NCBI RefSeq assembly: GCF_000350225.1
Contig: NW_005179389.1
Span: 248,001 to 312,000 of the forward strand
Direction of reading: 5' to 3'
DNA from: Chondrus crispus
Taxonomy: Eukaryota; Rhodophyta; Florideophyceae; Gigartinales; Gigartinaceae
Length of the DNA: 64,000 nucleotides
This document shows positions 22,095-32,700 of this stretch, piece by piece; positions within the stretch are counted from its first letter, which is position 1; each line of letters starts with the position of its first letter. Position numbers and translations under genes: made by a program. The notes under the pieces are model-generated. The model saw only the letters and a list, made by a program, of their open reading frames with translations, was not told the origin of the DNA and did no database searches.

Positions 22095-23263
22095 CTCCTC
22101 CCGTCGCCGTGGCGCGATGCATTTTTGTGCTCTGTGCGGTGGGCGGGGGGGTGGGGCTGCAAACATTGAGTTGCTCGCGCAGTTTTACAAATGGTGCGCG
22201 CGTCAGAGGCTTGGTAAAGAGGTCGGCGAGCATTTCTGTTGCTGGTACATGTTTGATGTCAATCGCCTTCTTCTTTGTTTGGTGGGCAAGGCAATGGTGG
22301 CGCAGGTCTATGAACTTTCTGCGCTTTGTTGAGACGTTGTTCTTGGCAACCCTTATTGCTAATTGGTTGTCGATTCGAAACGGCGTGGGCTCCAGTGGGA
22401 GCATGTCGATGTCTTGAAGGAGACGTCGAATCCATGTGGTTTGCTGGGCAGCTGCAATGGCGGCTATGTATTCAGCTTCACATGTGGATAATGCTGTTAT
22501 CGCTTGTTTCATCGAGCCCCAGCATATGTGCGTGCCATTATACATATGTACCATTCCGGATATGGATTTGCGGTTGGTTACATCTGCTGCGAAGTCAGCA
22601 TTACTGTAGGTCTCCAGGAGGTTGGGGATTTTTTGGATGCTTGCTCTGTGGTTGCCTGCTTTGTACAGCAGGCCATGTCTCGGCGTGTGTTTGAGGTACC
22701 GAATGAGGCGCTTTAACGCGATCCAATGCCTCTTTGTCGGTGATTTGGCTGGCTGCCACCGATAATCTGTTCGCGACGAAGTAGATTTCCGGTCTGGTGG
22801 AGTCCGCGATGTAGCGGATATCCCAGAGAAGTCGCTGGTGGATTTTTGTGATTTTTGGCATTGGTTCGTCTGCCTCTGTCGGTCCATGGAGTGTCGTTTT
22901 GGTGCTGTACGGGGTTGGTTTTCCGTTCGACATGTCCATTTCCGCCTTTTTGACCACATTTTGTATGGCGTTGGGTTGGGATGCGTGTATATCTCCGTTG
23001 GTGACTTTTTTATCGTCCATCCTAGGATTTGCGCCGGTTCCCCAAGTTGTTTGATCTTGTACGTCGTCTTGAGTATTGCTGCGAATTTTTTCTGCAGTTG
23101 TTTGGACGTACTGATGACTGTGAAGTCATCCATACTCACCGACACAATGATGATCTGGTTCTGTGTGCGTCGGTGGAAGAGGCACATGCCCGCCTCTGAT
23201 TGAGTGAACTTGTGTTTTTGGAGTAGTTTGACTACTGCGCTGAGGTGCACACCCGGCGCCGGC

Positions 23264-23363
23264 NNNNNNNNNNNNNNNNNNNNNNNNNNNNNNNNNNNNN
23301 NNNNNNNNNNNNNNNNNNNNNNNNNNNNNNNNNNNNNNNNNNNNNNNNNNNNNNNNNNNNNNN
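23264..23363. other. Assembly gap (100 N)
   Basis: Exactly 100 N, a conventional size for a gap of unknown length. The sequences on both sides are inverted copies: GCACACCCGGCGCCGG before it and CCGGCGCCGGGTGTGCC after it, so the gap probably sits at a fold-back that defeated assembly or at a misjoin. Confidence 0.97.
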
Positions 23364-24721
23364 ACCACGCTGACCTACGTGTGACCGGCGCCGGGTGTGC
23401 CATATATATTTTTGTTGAGTTTGCCGACTGGGTGGGGGTGCTTGTAAGATCCATCAAATCTCGGGTGTTGTCGGACATATACGGGCTCACTGCCTGAGTG
23501 GTCAAACTTCTCAGGTAGGTATGCAGCCTTTATATCGATGTGCTCGATGTGCATGTTGAACGTGGCTGCAAGCGCGAATAGGAGGCGTACCGTGGTTTTC
23601 TCTGCCATATATGTTGTGGTTTTTTCTGGGTTGAAGTGTACGCGTGGTATCATCTTGTCCCCTCTGGGAGAACACCGTGCTTTTCGCTCCACAATTATCC
23701 GTTGTTCGTTTCTTTTGTATCGATACCCCATCGTGATCGGGATGGGTTTCGTGTTTTTAGGGATTTTCTGTGCGGGCGTCCATGTTACAACCTCATTGTT
23801 GTCAAGGTTGTCGAGTTCCTTGTTGTGGGCTTCTTCCCATATTCGTGCGTCCGGGTAATTTTTCGCATGACTATGGTGCATCGGTGCTGGTGATGTGGCG
23901 TTGATTTGTTTGGGAGTGGGCTTTGGGGTGAACGCCTTGAAAAGGACTTTGACTTTGTAATTTGGGTCCATTTCTTTGTGGTACGGCCTGAAGTCCACGG
24001 ATCGTATGCGCCGGGTTTTCCCATCCCACATGTGGAGTACCATGACATGCGTTGGGTCCGTTGCGTACAGATACCGCACAGTGAGCGCTCGGGTGTGCAG
24101 CATTTTCACTTGGGTCTTGCTGGTTATGTGTGGAGCGTGTCCCAGTTGTCCAAATATGGGGTACTGCGTGACTTTGAGTTTATGGCCGTACCACTCTGTG
24201 GTGGGGATTTGTCCGGTGCCCAAGTGCAGAGTGTGTTTGTATTTAAAGGCTGCATCTTTTATTGCGTCTTCCCAATGGTGACTTGGGTGTCGGCTATGGT
24301 GGATGGATGCCCGTGCTGCATTCATAATGCTTCTGTTGACTCTTTCCGCAATTCCATTTTCTTGGGGTGTGTGGGGGACTGTGGTGCTATGGTGTACGCC
24401 GTGTGTGTTGTACATTGCCTTTGTCGTGTGCGAGAGGTACTCCTTCGCATTGTCCGTGTGCAGTATGAGTGGCTTGTGATACTGCCCCTTGTTGAGGTGG
24501 GTTAGCACATTGTCGAGATGATCTGCGGCTTGATCTCTGGTCTTTAGGAAGGTGATTATGAGATAGCGTGATTGAGTGTCGATCACGGTAATGAAGTATT
24601 TGTTTCCTTGTCTAGATGCCATGGGGAAGGGGCCACAAATGTCACTGCTGAATGCCTCTCCTGTTCTGTAGCCGTGGGTGGTGCGGCTGTGCTTGGCGGG
24701 GTGCAGTTTGGCTCAGCCACG

Positions 24722-24764
24722 CAGGCACTAGCTGAGCAGTAGGCTACTGCTCAGCTAGTACCTG
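24722..24764. repeat. 43-bp palindrome inside Copia 2
   Basis: ACTAGCTGAGCAGTAG and CTACTGCTCAGCTAGT are perfect complements around one G; CAGG/CCTG extends the stem past one mismatch. It lies where protease-distal and integrase-proximal coding should join, so it looks like an insertion rather than an element part. Confidence 0.85.
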
Positions 24765-26634
24765 TTTTTTGGCGGGGGTTGGGAGAGGGATTTGTGCAAG
24801 TTTGGGATCATTTTCCTTTTCGCTAGTTGCTGTATAGTGGAGGGCCGGATGTGGTGGTAGTCGTGCTGTCCTTTGGATTGCGTTTTTGTGGTGGAGTTGG
24901 TGCGCGGTTGCGCTGCATTTGCACTGGGGTGGCGCTTTTATTTGGTTGCGGCGTGCGCTATCTCGGTGGGCCACTGGTGTTGTTCGTTTTCGCGGTGTTG
25001 GTCTGCGTTTCTGCTTGGTTGGTGCTCTCGTGTGTTGGAGCGCTCGGGCTGCTGCTGCCTGCGGTGGGGGTGCTGACACCTTGAGGTTGTAGAGGCCCTT
25101 GCTGAATTCGGTACTGCCAACAATGCGTGGTGGTTGTTTTTTTTGTGTTGAGAACGTAGGCGCTGTTGGGGTAGAAGATAACAGCTCCCCACTGTTTGGC
25201 GATGTCATTTATGGATAACAGGTGTTTTCGTACATGGGGGTTGACGAGGGTCGGTAGCTTAAGCCAGTTGCGATTGGTCATCGGGATCTGAAGTATGCCC
25301 TAGTGCGTTTCAGGGGGAGTGATGGACGTTGCGGTGTTAGTTCGCACTGTACGTGTTAGGCGGCGCATGCCTTTCGTGGGGTGCTTGATGTGTGTTGGGT
25401 TTGCACCTGAATCAAGTATGAATGTCCTACCTTCGACTTGGTGGTAGTGCGTGTCCTCTTGCTCATAGTCCCTGTGGTTTTCACCATTCATGTCATGTGT
25501 GATGATTGCTGCGATTCGTTTTGCAGCTTTTGGGGCTGGCCTCGGTTTGCCTCTCACATATTGGTGTGTGGGTGTGCGGGGGTTGCTCTCCATGCCAGGG
25601 GTGGCTCTGGGCTGGTACTCTCTTGTTGTGAATTGGTACCATCCGCGTCCTCGTTGTCTTCCTCGCCCTCTTCTCAGGTGTGGTGGCATTGGGTAATAGT
25701 TGGGTGGTGGCTGGTGTGTGTCGGTGAGAGCGGGCTGATTTTTGGCTTGACGCTCCATGGTTCGTGCATGCACTGCCCTGAAGCGTTGTGCAAGGGCTTG
25801 TATTGTTTCCGGGACGGTGCCGGTTTCCACCGATGTACCTTGGAGGTGTTTGTATGTTGTGTGAGTTGACATTCCTTGTATCATGAGTTGGACGGTGACC
25901 GATTCGCCAGATTGGGTGTTGGGGTAGTTGGCCATTCGCATTCGTGTTCGAATTGCTCTGTGGCGTGCAATGTACTCGTCAAGCGTGGTGTCGTGAGTCA
26001 TTATTGTGTTCTCTGCTTCTTGCTTGAGGAGTAAGTGAGCCGTTGTTGTAGCATCTGTAAAGTAGTCATGAATTGTTGGTGCTATGTGGCTAGGGGAAGC
26101 ATCGAGTGCTAGATCGGCTGTTGCAGCAAAGGTAGTCGGGATGGAGTTAGCGATAGCCATGCGCATGATTGCGCTGTTTCTTCTGTGTGTTTGGTACAAT
26201 GGGTTGCTCTCATCCGGGGTTGTGTATGTTGGATCCATTACATTTTCCATTCCTTGAATGATGGCCATGTCACTGCGTGCCCGCCTCCATGCAGGGAAGT
26301 TGTCTTCGTTGAGGTTGAGGGGGGCAGGCGGGCTTGGATCCTGTGATCGTGCTGCTGTGCTTCTTCGGGCGTTTCCATGGTGATGTCTGGTGTATCTCTC
26401 TCGGCCTGTGGGGCGGGAGTCTGGCCGCTCTCGACACTGGATCGTAGAGGAGCTTGGTGTGGGCTCTCGACGCGTGTTTGCAGAGGCGTGGCGGGGTTTC
26501 CTGGGGCGTATTCTAAGCGGCGTGGGACGGTTTTGCTCGCTTGGTTTTCTTGTCTGTGACGTGGTGATCGTCTTGGATGTCTTCCCGCGTTGGGGTGATC
26601 GTCTTGCAGGGGTTCTTGCGTCGGGTCCATAACC

Positions 26635-26775
26635 TGTGGTGCAGCAACGATACCCTTTGTTTACTCTCTGATCCGGCTCCCTCTACACTAAGTACGGCCG
26701 CCGCTTGCCGTCGTAGGTGACACGATACCGGTGTGTGATGTGTACTACGTGTGTACGTGTATAGGTATTATCACA
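26635..26775 (-). repeat. 5' LTR of Copia 2
   Basis: 141 bp; on the minus strand it begins TGTGATAATACCTATACACG and ends GCTGCACCACA. About ten substitutions separate it from the matching part of the 3' LTR. Confidence 0.85.
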
Positions 26776-26780
26776 ATGTG

Positions 26781-27439
26781 AAAGCGGCTTCTAAGCCCGA
26801 TCTTATTCACCGAACAGCGTTCACAGACCTTAGCTTGTCCTCCTTATGGATCCGGTTCGGGAAATAAAAAAAGAAACGCGGAATCAACTGATGAAGATGG
26901 GAGTGCAGAGGACGCGAGAGAGAGAAGGAATGTACCCTCTGTCGTTGAGATTGCAGAATTGTTTGGAGGGCTGGAAGTTTTGACGACTGAATGCCAAGTT
27001 TCAGACGCTCTATTGCATCTGAGGTCGTCAAACCGCGCGTTTCTCATTGCAAAACACGACAGAGACCCAACGCGGAGCAGGCAGACGCTAATTACCGAAT
27101 GCATGAAAAAGATTTGACGTCACAGATTAATGCCGTCTCCCAATATTGCCATTTTCATGGTCTCGCACGGGGCAGCACTAATGAGTAGATTCCACTGTAC
27201 ACTACACCGATCACCGGTATTACAGTGGGCCATGTCAAAAAGGAACCATACAAATATAACAGGGTCTCAGCATAATATGTTGAGAGTCTCGACATATTCA
27301 CAGGAAGGTCAAATCAGCCTATCGGAGGCAATAAAAAATCGGCGCAAATATTTTGGTCCGGGCCAGCAAAAAATGTGTCATAAATGTAGCAACGCTTGTT
27401 GATTTCATGTCGCGATTTTGCACATTTTTTACCAATAAC
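26781..27439. other. Intergenic, no gene recognised
   Basis: No open frame above about 90 codons and no recognisable motif. It is the right flank of Copia 2 and leads into a tandem array. Confidence 0.45.
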
Positions 27440-27757
27440 GCCATTGGCTGAAAATCAGAATAGTTATGGCACAGCGTCTCTGCCTGGCCTGTGGCGGTAG
27501 ATGACTGGCTGGCGCTGCACACAGGTAAGTCTCGCAGTGCCAAACGCCATTGGCTGAAAAGCAGCAGAGTTATTGCACAGCGTCTCTGCCTGGCCTGTGG
27601 CGGTAGATGACTGGCTGGCGCTGCACACGGGTAAGTCTCGCAGTGCCAAACGCCATTGGCTGAAAAGCAGCATAGTTATGGCACAGCGTCTCTGCCTGGC
27701 CTGCGGCGGTAGATGGCTGGCTGGCGCTGTACACGGGCAGGTCCCGCAGGGCGTAGC
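27440..27757. repeat. Three tandem 106-bp units
   Basis: Units begin at 27440, 27546 and 27652, each with GCCATTGGCTGAAAA (an inverted CCAAT box) followed by GCACAGCGTCTCTGCCTGGC. The first two are more alike than the third, which diverges near its end. The period is not a multiple of three, so the minus-strand open frames that cross it are chance. Confidence 0.93.
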
Positions 27758-28439
27758 GACCCGCGGGCGCGTAACATCCAGCGTGCTCAACGGGTTCTGC
27801 GCAGCCACCGACGACCATGTTTTGCTGCTCCAGGGCAGTGAAAATATGTCTCCATTCGCAGCTCCAATGCAACACTAGACGTAATGCTCCGACCTACTCT
27901 CAGTCAATGAAATGTTAATCCAGTACCTTTCTTGCAAAGGTGATATCACCCCGCCGGTCCAGAAACGGTCCCAACCCGAAGGATGAAACCGATAGCGGTT
28001 CCAGCGGCGTTCACATCAAATTTATTTGTAGCAACCAAAGAGTATTGTTACGGCTACATACACTACATCTACCCCGTCCAAATACCGGAATACCCCAGCA
28101 GTGGTTCATTGCGCTTCCGTTAAATACAATAATCAACGCCAAGAAACATAACAAGAGAGGTCAGATACGGTCACAGTACGTCATGATGGTGGATTGGAAT
28201 TCTGATAGACCAAGGAGGGTGTACTGATGGCTTACCTGATCCTGAGTTAGAAGACGGGCGGGTTGACCTGCAGTGAGACAAGGAACGCTGTGAAGCTTGG
28301 TCAGAACAGTTCTTCGAAACTTTCAATGTGTTAGAGAATGTGCGAACTTACGTTACAGCTTTGTAGGTAATCGCACAACGGCATGGCCTAGAGAAAGCGC
28401 TCACTTACCAAACGTCTACAGCGCACTCGTGTCTCCGCA
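27758..28439. other. Intergenic, no gene recognised
   Basis: A gap between two tandem arrays. The plus frame that enters the next array opens near 28,297 but its lead-in shows no motif and no strong start. Confidence 0.45.
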
Positions 28440-29350
28440 TGAGATTTCAACCAAACACGCAACTCGCAGAAAGCAAACTGTCAGAAACGGGGATGCGCAG
28501 TGGGTCATGACTGTGGCAGAAGTGGCGTCACTTACTATGGATGATATCTCAACCAAACACGCAACTCGCAGAAAGGAAACTGTTAGAAAATTGGATGCGT
28601 GGTGGGTCAGGACTATGGGAGAAGTGGCGTCACTTACTGCAGATGATATCTCAACCAAACACGCAACTCGCAGAAAGGAAACTGTTAGAAAAATAGATTC
28701 GTGGTGGGTCAGAACTATGGGAGAAGTGGCTTCACTTACTGTGGATGACATCTAAACCAAACACGCAACTCGCAGAAAGGAAACTGTTAGAAGAATGGAT
28801 TCGTGGTGGGTCAGAACTGTGGGAGAAGTGGCGTCACTTACTGTGGATGATATCTCAACCAAACACGCAACTCGCAGAAAGGAAACTGTTAGAAAAATGG
28901 ATGCGTGGTGGGTCAGGACTGTGACAGAATTGGCGTCACTTACTGTGGATGATATCTCAACCAAACACGCAACTAGCAGAAAGGAAACTGTTAGAAAAAT
29001 GGATTCGTGGTGGGTCAGAACTGTGGGAGAAGTGGCGTCACTTACTGTGGATGATATCTCAACCAAACACGCAACCTGCAGAAAGGAAGCTGTTAGAAAA
29101 ATGGATGCGTGGTGGGTCAGAACTGTGGGAGAAGTGGCGTCACTTACTGCGGATGATATTTCAAACAGACAAGCAACTCGCAGAAAGGAAACTGTTAGAG
29201 AAACGGATGCGTTGTGGGTCAAGACTCTGGGAGAAGTAGCTTCACTTACTGTGTGGATGATATCTCAACCGAACACCCAACTCGCAGGAAGGAAACTGTC
29301 AGAAAACGGGATGCATGGTGGATCAAGACTGCGGACGACGGGCGTGCAGA
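28440..29350 (+). repeat. Nine tandem 102-bp (34-codon) units
   Basis: Units start at about 28440, 28542, 28644, 28746, 28848, 28950, 29052, 29154 and 29257. Because 102 is divisible by three, the plus strand reads as a 34-residue repeat, D-I-S-T-K-H-A-T-R-R-K-E-T-V-R-K-M-D-x-W-W-V-R-T-V-G-E-V-A-S-L-T-V-D. Unit 4 has a TAA in this frame (ATC TAA for ATC TCA), unit 8 is one base longer, and unit 9 is divergent. The minus strand is also largely open. Differences between units fall at all codon positions, which argues for a non-coding minisatellite over a protein. It lies 0.4 kb upstream of the TNP2-like gene and could be the subterminal repeat region of an element. Confidence 0.9.
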
Positions 29351-29760
29351 GAGTTGGATCTGGTCCTAGAACTATATTGCTGCATATATATATGCAGTGT
29401 TCAGAAAAAACCGGTAGCTAGATATTTCAAACTGTTCATGGGCACGTGTCGTACTGAAATCTCAATTTGAAATTACCGAATCCGGTATGGCATGGCTGTC
29501 CTTAACGACAGCCATTCATTGAGCTTTTGCATGCGGCATCACATCAAAATGCGAGTAGGAGCATATCCTTTTTACCGTTTCTATTCATTGAACCAAGCTT
29601 TAATATTAACGGCACAACCGTATGCATCGCCAAATGTAACAAAAGACCTTCTTTCGGCTGTAGAGCAGTAAGCTTGCTGAAATCTTGTTAATGCCGAGGT
29701 CCATGCCAAACTTCACTGCTGCCCCACTTCTAGTTGCGGACCTGGTCGAAACTGTCACAG
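29351..29760. other. Upstream region of the TNP2-like gene
   Basis: Contains an 18-bp perfect palindrome CTGCATATATATATGCAG at 29380-29397 and AT-rich sequence near 29,600 (TTTAATATTAACGG). No clear TATA box stands at a normal distance from the ATG at 29761. Confidence 0.5.
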
Positions 29761-32700
29761 ATGGGGCGTCAAAGCAAGAGTCGTTGGGTTCTTAAAAAAC
29801 GCGGACCTTATGCAAAGCGTTCCGAAGATGTTGCATCACAAGGGACTACTTCGGATGGGCACGCACCATCTTCTTCTGAACCTCAGCTTGAAAGAAATCG
29901 AAAAAGAGCAAGGCCATGTAGGCAACTGTCTACAAAGCCAGCTAAACGTCCAGGAGATGGGTTCATGTTACTAGACGGTCAGTCAGAATCCTACGCTTCC
30001 CTTCTGAAAGACGGGCTTTTAAGCGACCTCCAAGAATACCAAGGCGTCATGCATGACGGTGTGGAGGCACTTCCATCAAGTCCTCACCCCAAACGAAATA
30101 ACACGATCCGTTGTGAAGAAAGCAAAGGAATTTCTGGATTAGACATTGGATTGAGCGTTGAGCAGGACAATGCCTACGAAGCTGAGTCTGAGGAGCTGAT
30201 AGACAGCATGTTCGAAAGCGCTTCTGGTGGAATTCGATTGACCTGGACAAATATTGCGTCACTGATAACAGCAACTGGGAGCACGCGTCTCAGCGAGACT
30301 GCGTATCAGACACTTGCCAACTTTAGGAACTGGAGACCGAATGAAAGGCAGCTCACTCTCAAACTGCCAAGTACATCTACTCTGAAGAGACGTGTTCGTC
30401 CATTTGCGAAATCCAACTTCTTCGTTCCTTGTCATGTAGAAATGTTTACTGTGGATTTGTCGAAGTCTGGGTCGAAGGCTGGCGTTGGAAAGTATACCTC
30501 ACAGGACAGCGCTCCGACCATGATTGTAAGACCGAGCAACTGGGCAAAACTTGACTTTTCGACAGCAAAATTGCGGGCGATGGTGCAAGGAAGACGGCAT
30601 GATATGGATCCGTCAATCGAGATACCGAGGTTCTCGGATATTGAGGACACTCCAATAATCAAGGATAGGGCTGGGAGTCTATCTGTTTATCGGATTCCAA
30701 CCGAAGATGGTGTGACAGTGAAACTGCGAAAAGGGCTCCTTCTTAACATTACGGTCGAAACAAGTGACGCGGTGAAGGGCAGATTGATGCAAGCCCAGTT
30801 TGCAGTAACGTCCTCAACGAACATGAGATTTCATGCAGTTGTATCTTCCTTCTTTGTTTATGATGAGCCAAACTGGACAGAACCGCAGGCGGAGTCCAAT
30901 TCAAAGCGTACCAAAACGATGAAGACGAAGAGACCAGAATCTCGGGCATTCCTTCCCAGTGACATGGTCGTCGAACTTGCACTCCCAGGACAGCCAGACG
31001 CCGAAGATTCGGAAGAACCAACGCAAACACCCTTCCTTGTGTATAGGATGTGGAGAAGACAGAACTGTGATGACGACTACGCCACCAGCTTGGTTGTATC
31101 TTCTGAAAGAAATGTTTCGAATCTCACTGGAACGAATAGGGGCGTTTACAACCAGATGTTTGACAAAACCGTAGTGAAACGAGTATCTGCCGATGATAAT
31201 CCAATGAACAAGGGTCATCGCGTCGATGCGGAAAGCAGTGGACGTTTGGAAGATGGAAGAAAGTACGTTGTGTATAGAATATTTCTGTACTCTGATGGAT
31301 TTACGCCGTACATTGGAAAGAAAGGAAGCATGGGTGGTGTATACATGCTGCCAATAGGTATGGCTCCGGAGAACCGCAATGGAGCAGGAGCCATCAGACC
31401 TATCGGGCTAACTCCTCCAGGGGTATCTACAAACGAGGTACTGGCGGCAGTTATTGATGATATCATTGAGGGGACAGAAAAGGGATTTGAGATGACCACT
31501 GCAAAAGGAGAGAAGGTTGTTCTTTTTCTCGATGTCGTCGGGTACGTTGGAGACTATCCTGCAGTGTCCCACACTTTGGACCTACTAGGGCACTGCTCCA
31601 ATGTTCCATGTCACTTATGCAGCTATGGTAGGTACGACAAGTCTGGATTTCAAGGAAGCAAGTATTGTTACACAACCCGCATCCATTCCGACCATCCATC
31701 TTTCGCGAGAGATGAGAACCGGGCTACTGCATTGAGGAGATCCAAGTTATCCAGGGAAGAGTTGAAAGCCCTCGGAATGGATGACGCAGATACGTTTGAG
31801 ACAAGTTTGCAGGCACTTCATCAACTCTCTGAGAAACTGCAACAAGTTCGCGCTCGTGTGTCTCGTGTACTCGGCAGTAGCAAACCGGTTGTTCCTTCTG
31901 TTTTCGATTCGTATCGCTCATGCGTTGTGGCTCCCGATCATCTTTTCCTCGGGATTGGTCGCGACATCATGAATCTCTGTATAACACTGCTACCAAAGGA
32001 TGTACGCAAAGATGCCGAGGCAATTGCCAAGATGGCTTTGAAGGATGGCTATCTCATATATCAGGAGAGCCTAATCAACCATGACAAGCATGTGCTACAT
32101 TCAATGACGATATCGTCTATGTACTGCCTGCTCTTGGTAGCACCACGGGCGATGAAGAGTGCTTGGTACGTGAACAAAATCACAGGCGAGAGAGAGAGCG
32201 GAAACTGTGCTACTATCGATGAAGCTCTCGACCTCCTCGACCTGTTTTCCTCTCTCGTGAGCAGAACGCAGTACTTTCCGGACTCAAGGATAGATGGTAA
32301 GAGGTCATTAGACACACACAATGAAGAAGGAGGAACCAAGAGACTTCTGGAGATTCGTAATATGGCACTTCGTTACCTATCTCGAGTAGATAAGCTGTGT
32401 CGCACAAACAGCTTTGCCTCCACTCATTTGGACAAACCAAACCTTCACAGATTGTTGGAGTTCTTCACACATACATTGCCACTGTTCGGTGGTGTAAGAC
32501 ATGTACAAGAGTTGTTGTTTGAAAGCGCTCATCAGCCATTGAAGAGGGGGGTAGCTCAATCCAATATGAAAAACTCACAATTACAGGCTATGGAACATCG
32601 TCTTGCCAACGACTGGAAGACTCGTCTGGCAATTGAAACTGAAGGCATTGACACTAGTGAGAACGGCTGGAGCTTTGAGACAGCGAAGTCGGTTTTAAAT

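Larger units (their letters stand above)
21906..26775 (-). mobile_element. Copia LTR retrotransposon 2, decayed, with assembly gap
   Basis: Ty1/copia element on the minus strand, flanked by a perfect 5-bp duplication ATGTG (21901-21905 and 26776-26780). Parts from right to left: 5' LTR; UBN2-like gag about 25,600-26,600 with basic RGRGRQRGRG; protease motif FILDSGANPTHI near 25,410; integrase about 24,180-24,690 (HTDNAKEY, PHTPQENGIAERVNR); reverse transcriptase about 22,750-23,900 with SMDD near 23,130; RNase H about 22,130-22,590 with STCEAEY; a purine-rich GGGAGGAG tract; 3' LTR. A run of 100 N interrupts RT. The copy is broken, with perhaps half a dozen breaks. Its LTRs differ at more sites than those of Copia 1, so it is older, but domain order and wording place the two in one group. 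Confidence 0.92.

Noticed and set aside
27319-27875. Repeated peptides on the minus strand across the 106-bp array
   Set aside because: The unit length is not a multiple of three, so each unit is read in a different frame; the peptides are by-products of tandem DNA.
28416-29222. Long minus-strand frames across the 102-bp array
   Set aside because: They exist because the unit length is a multiple of three and the unit lacks stops on both strands; no start, promoter or domain supports them.
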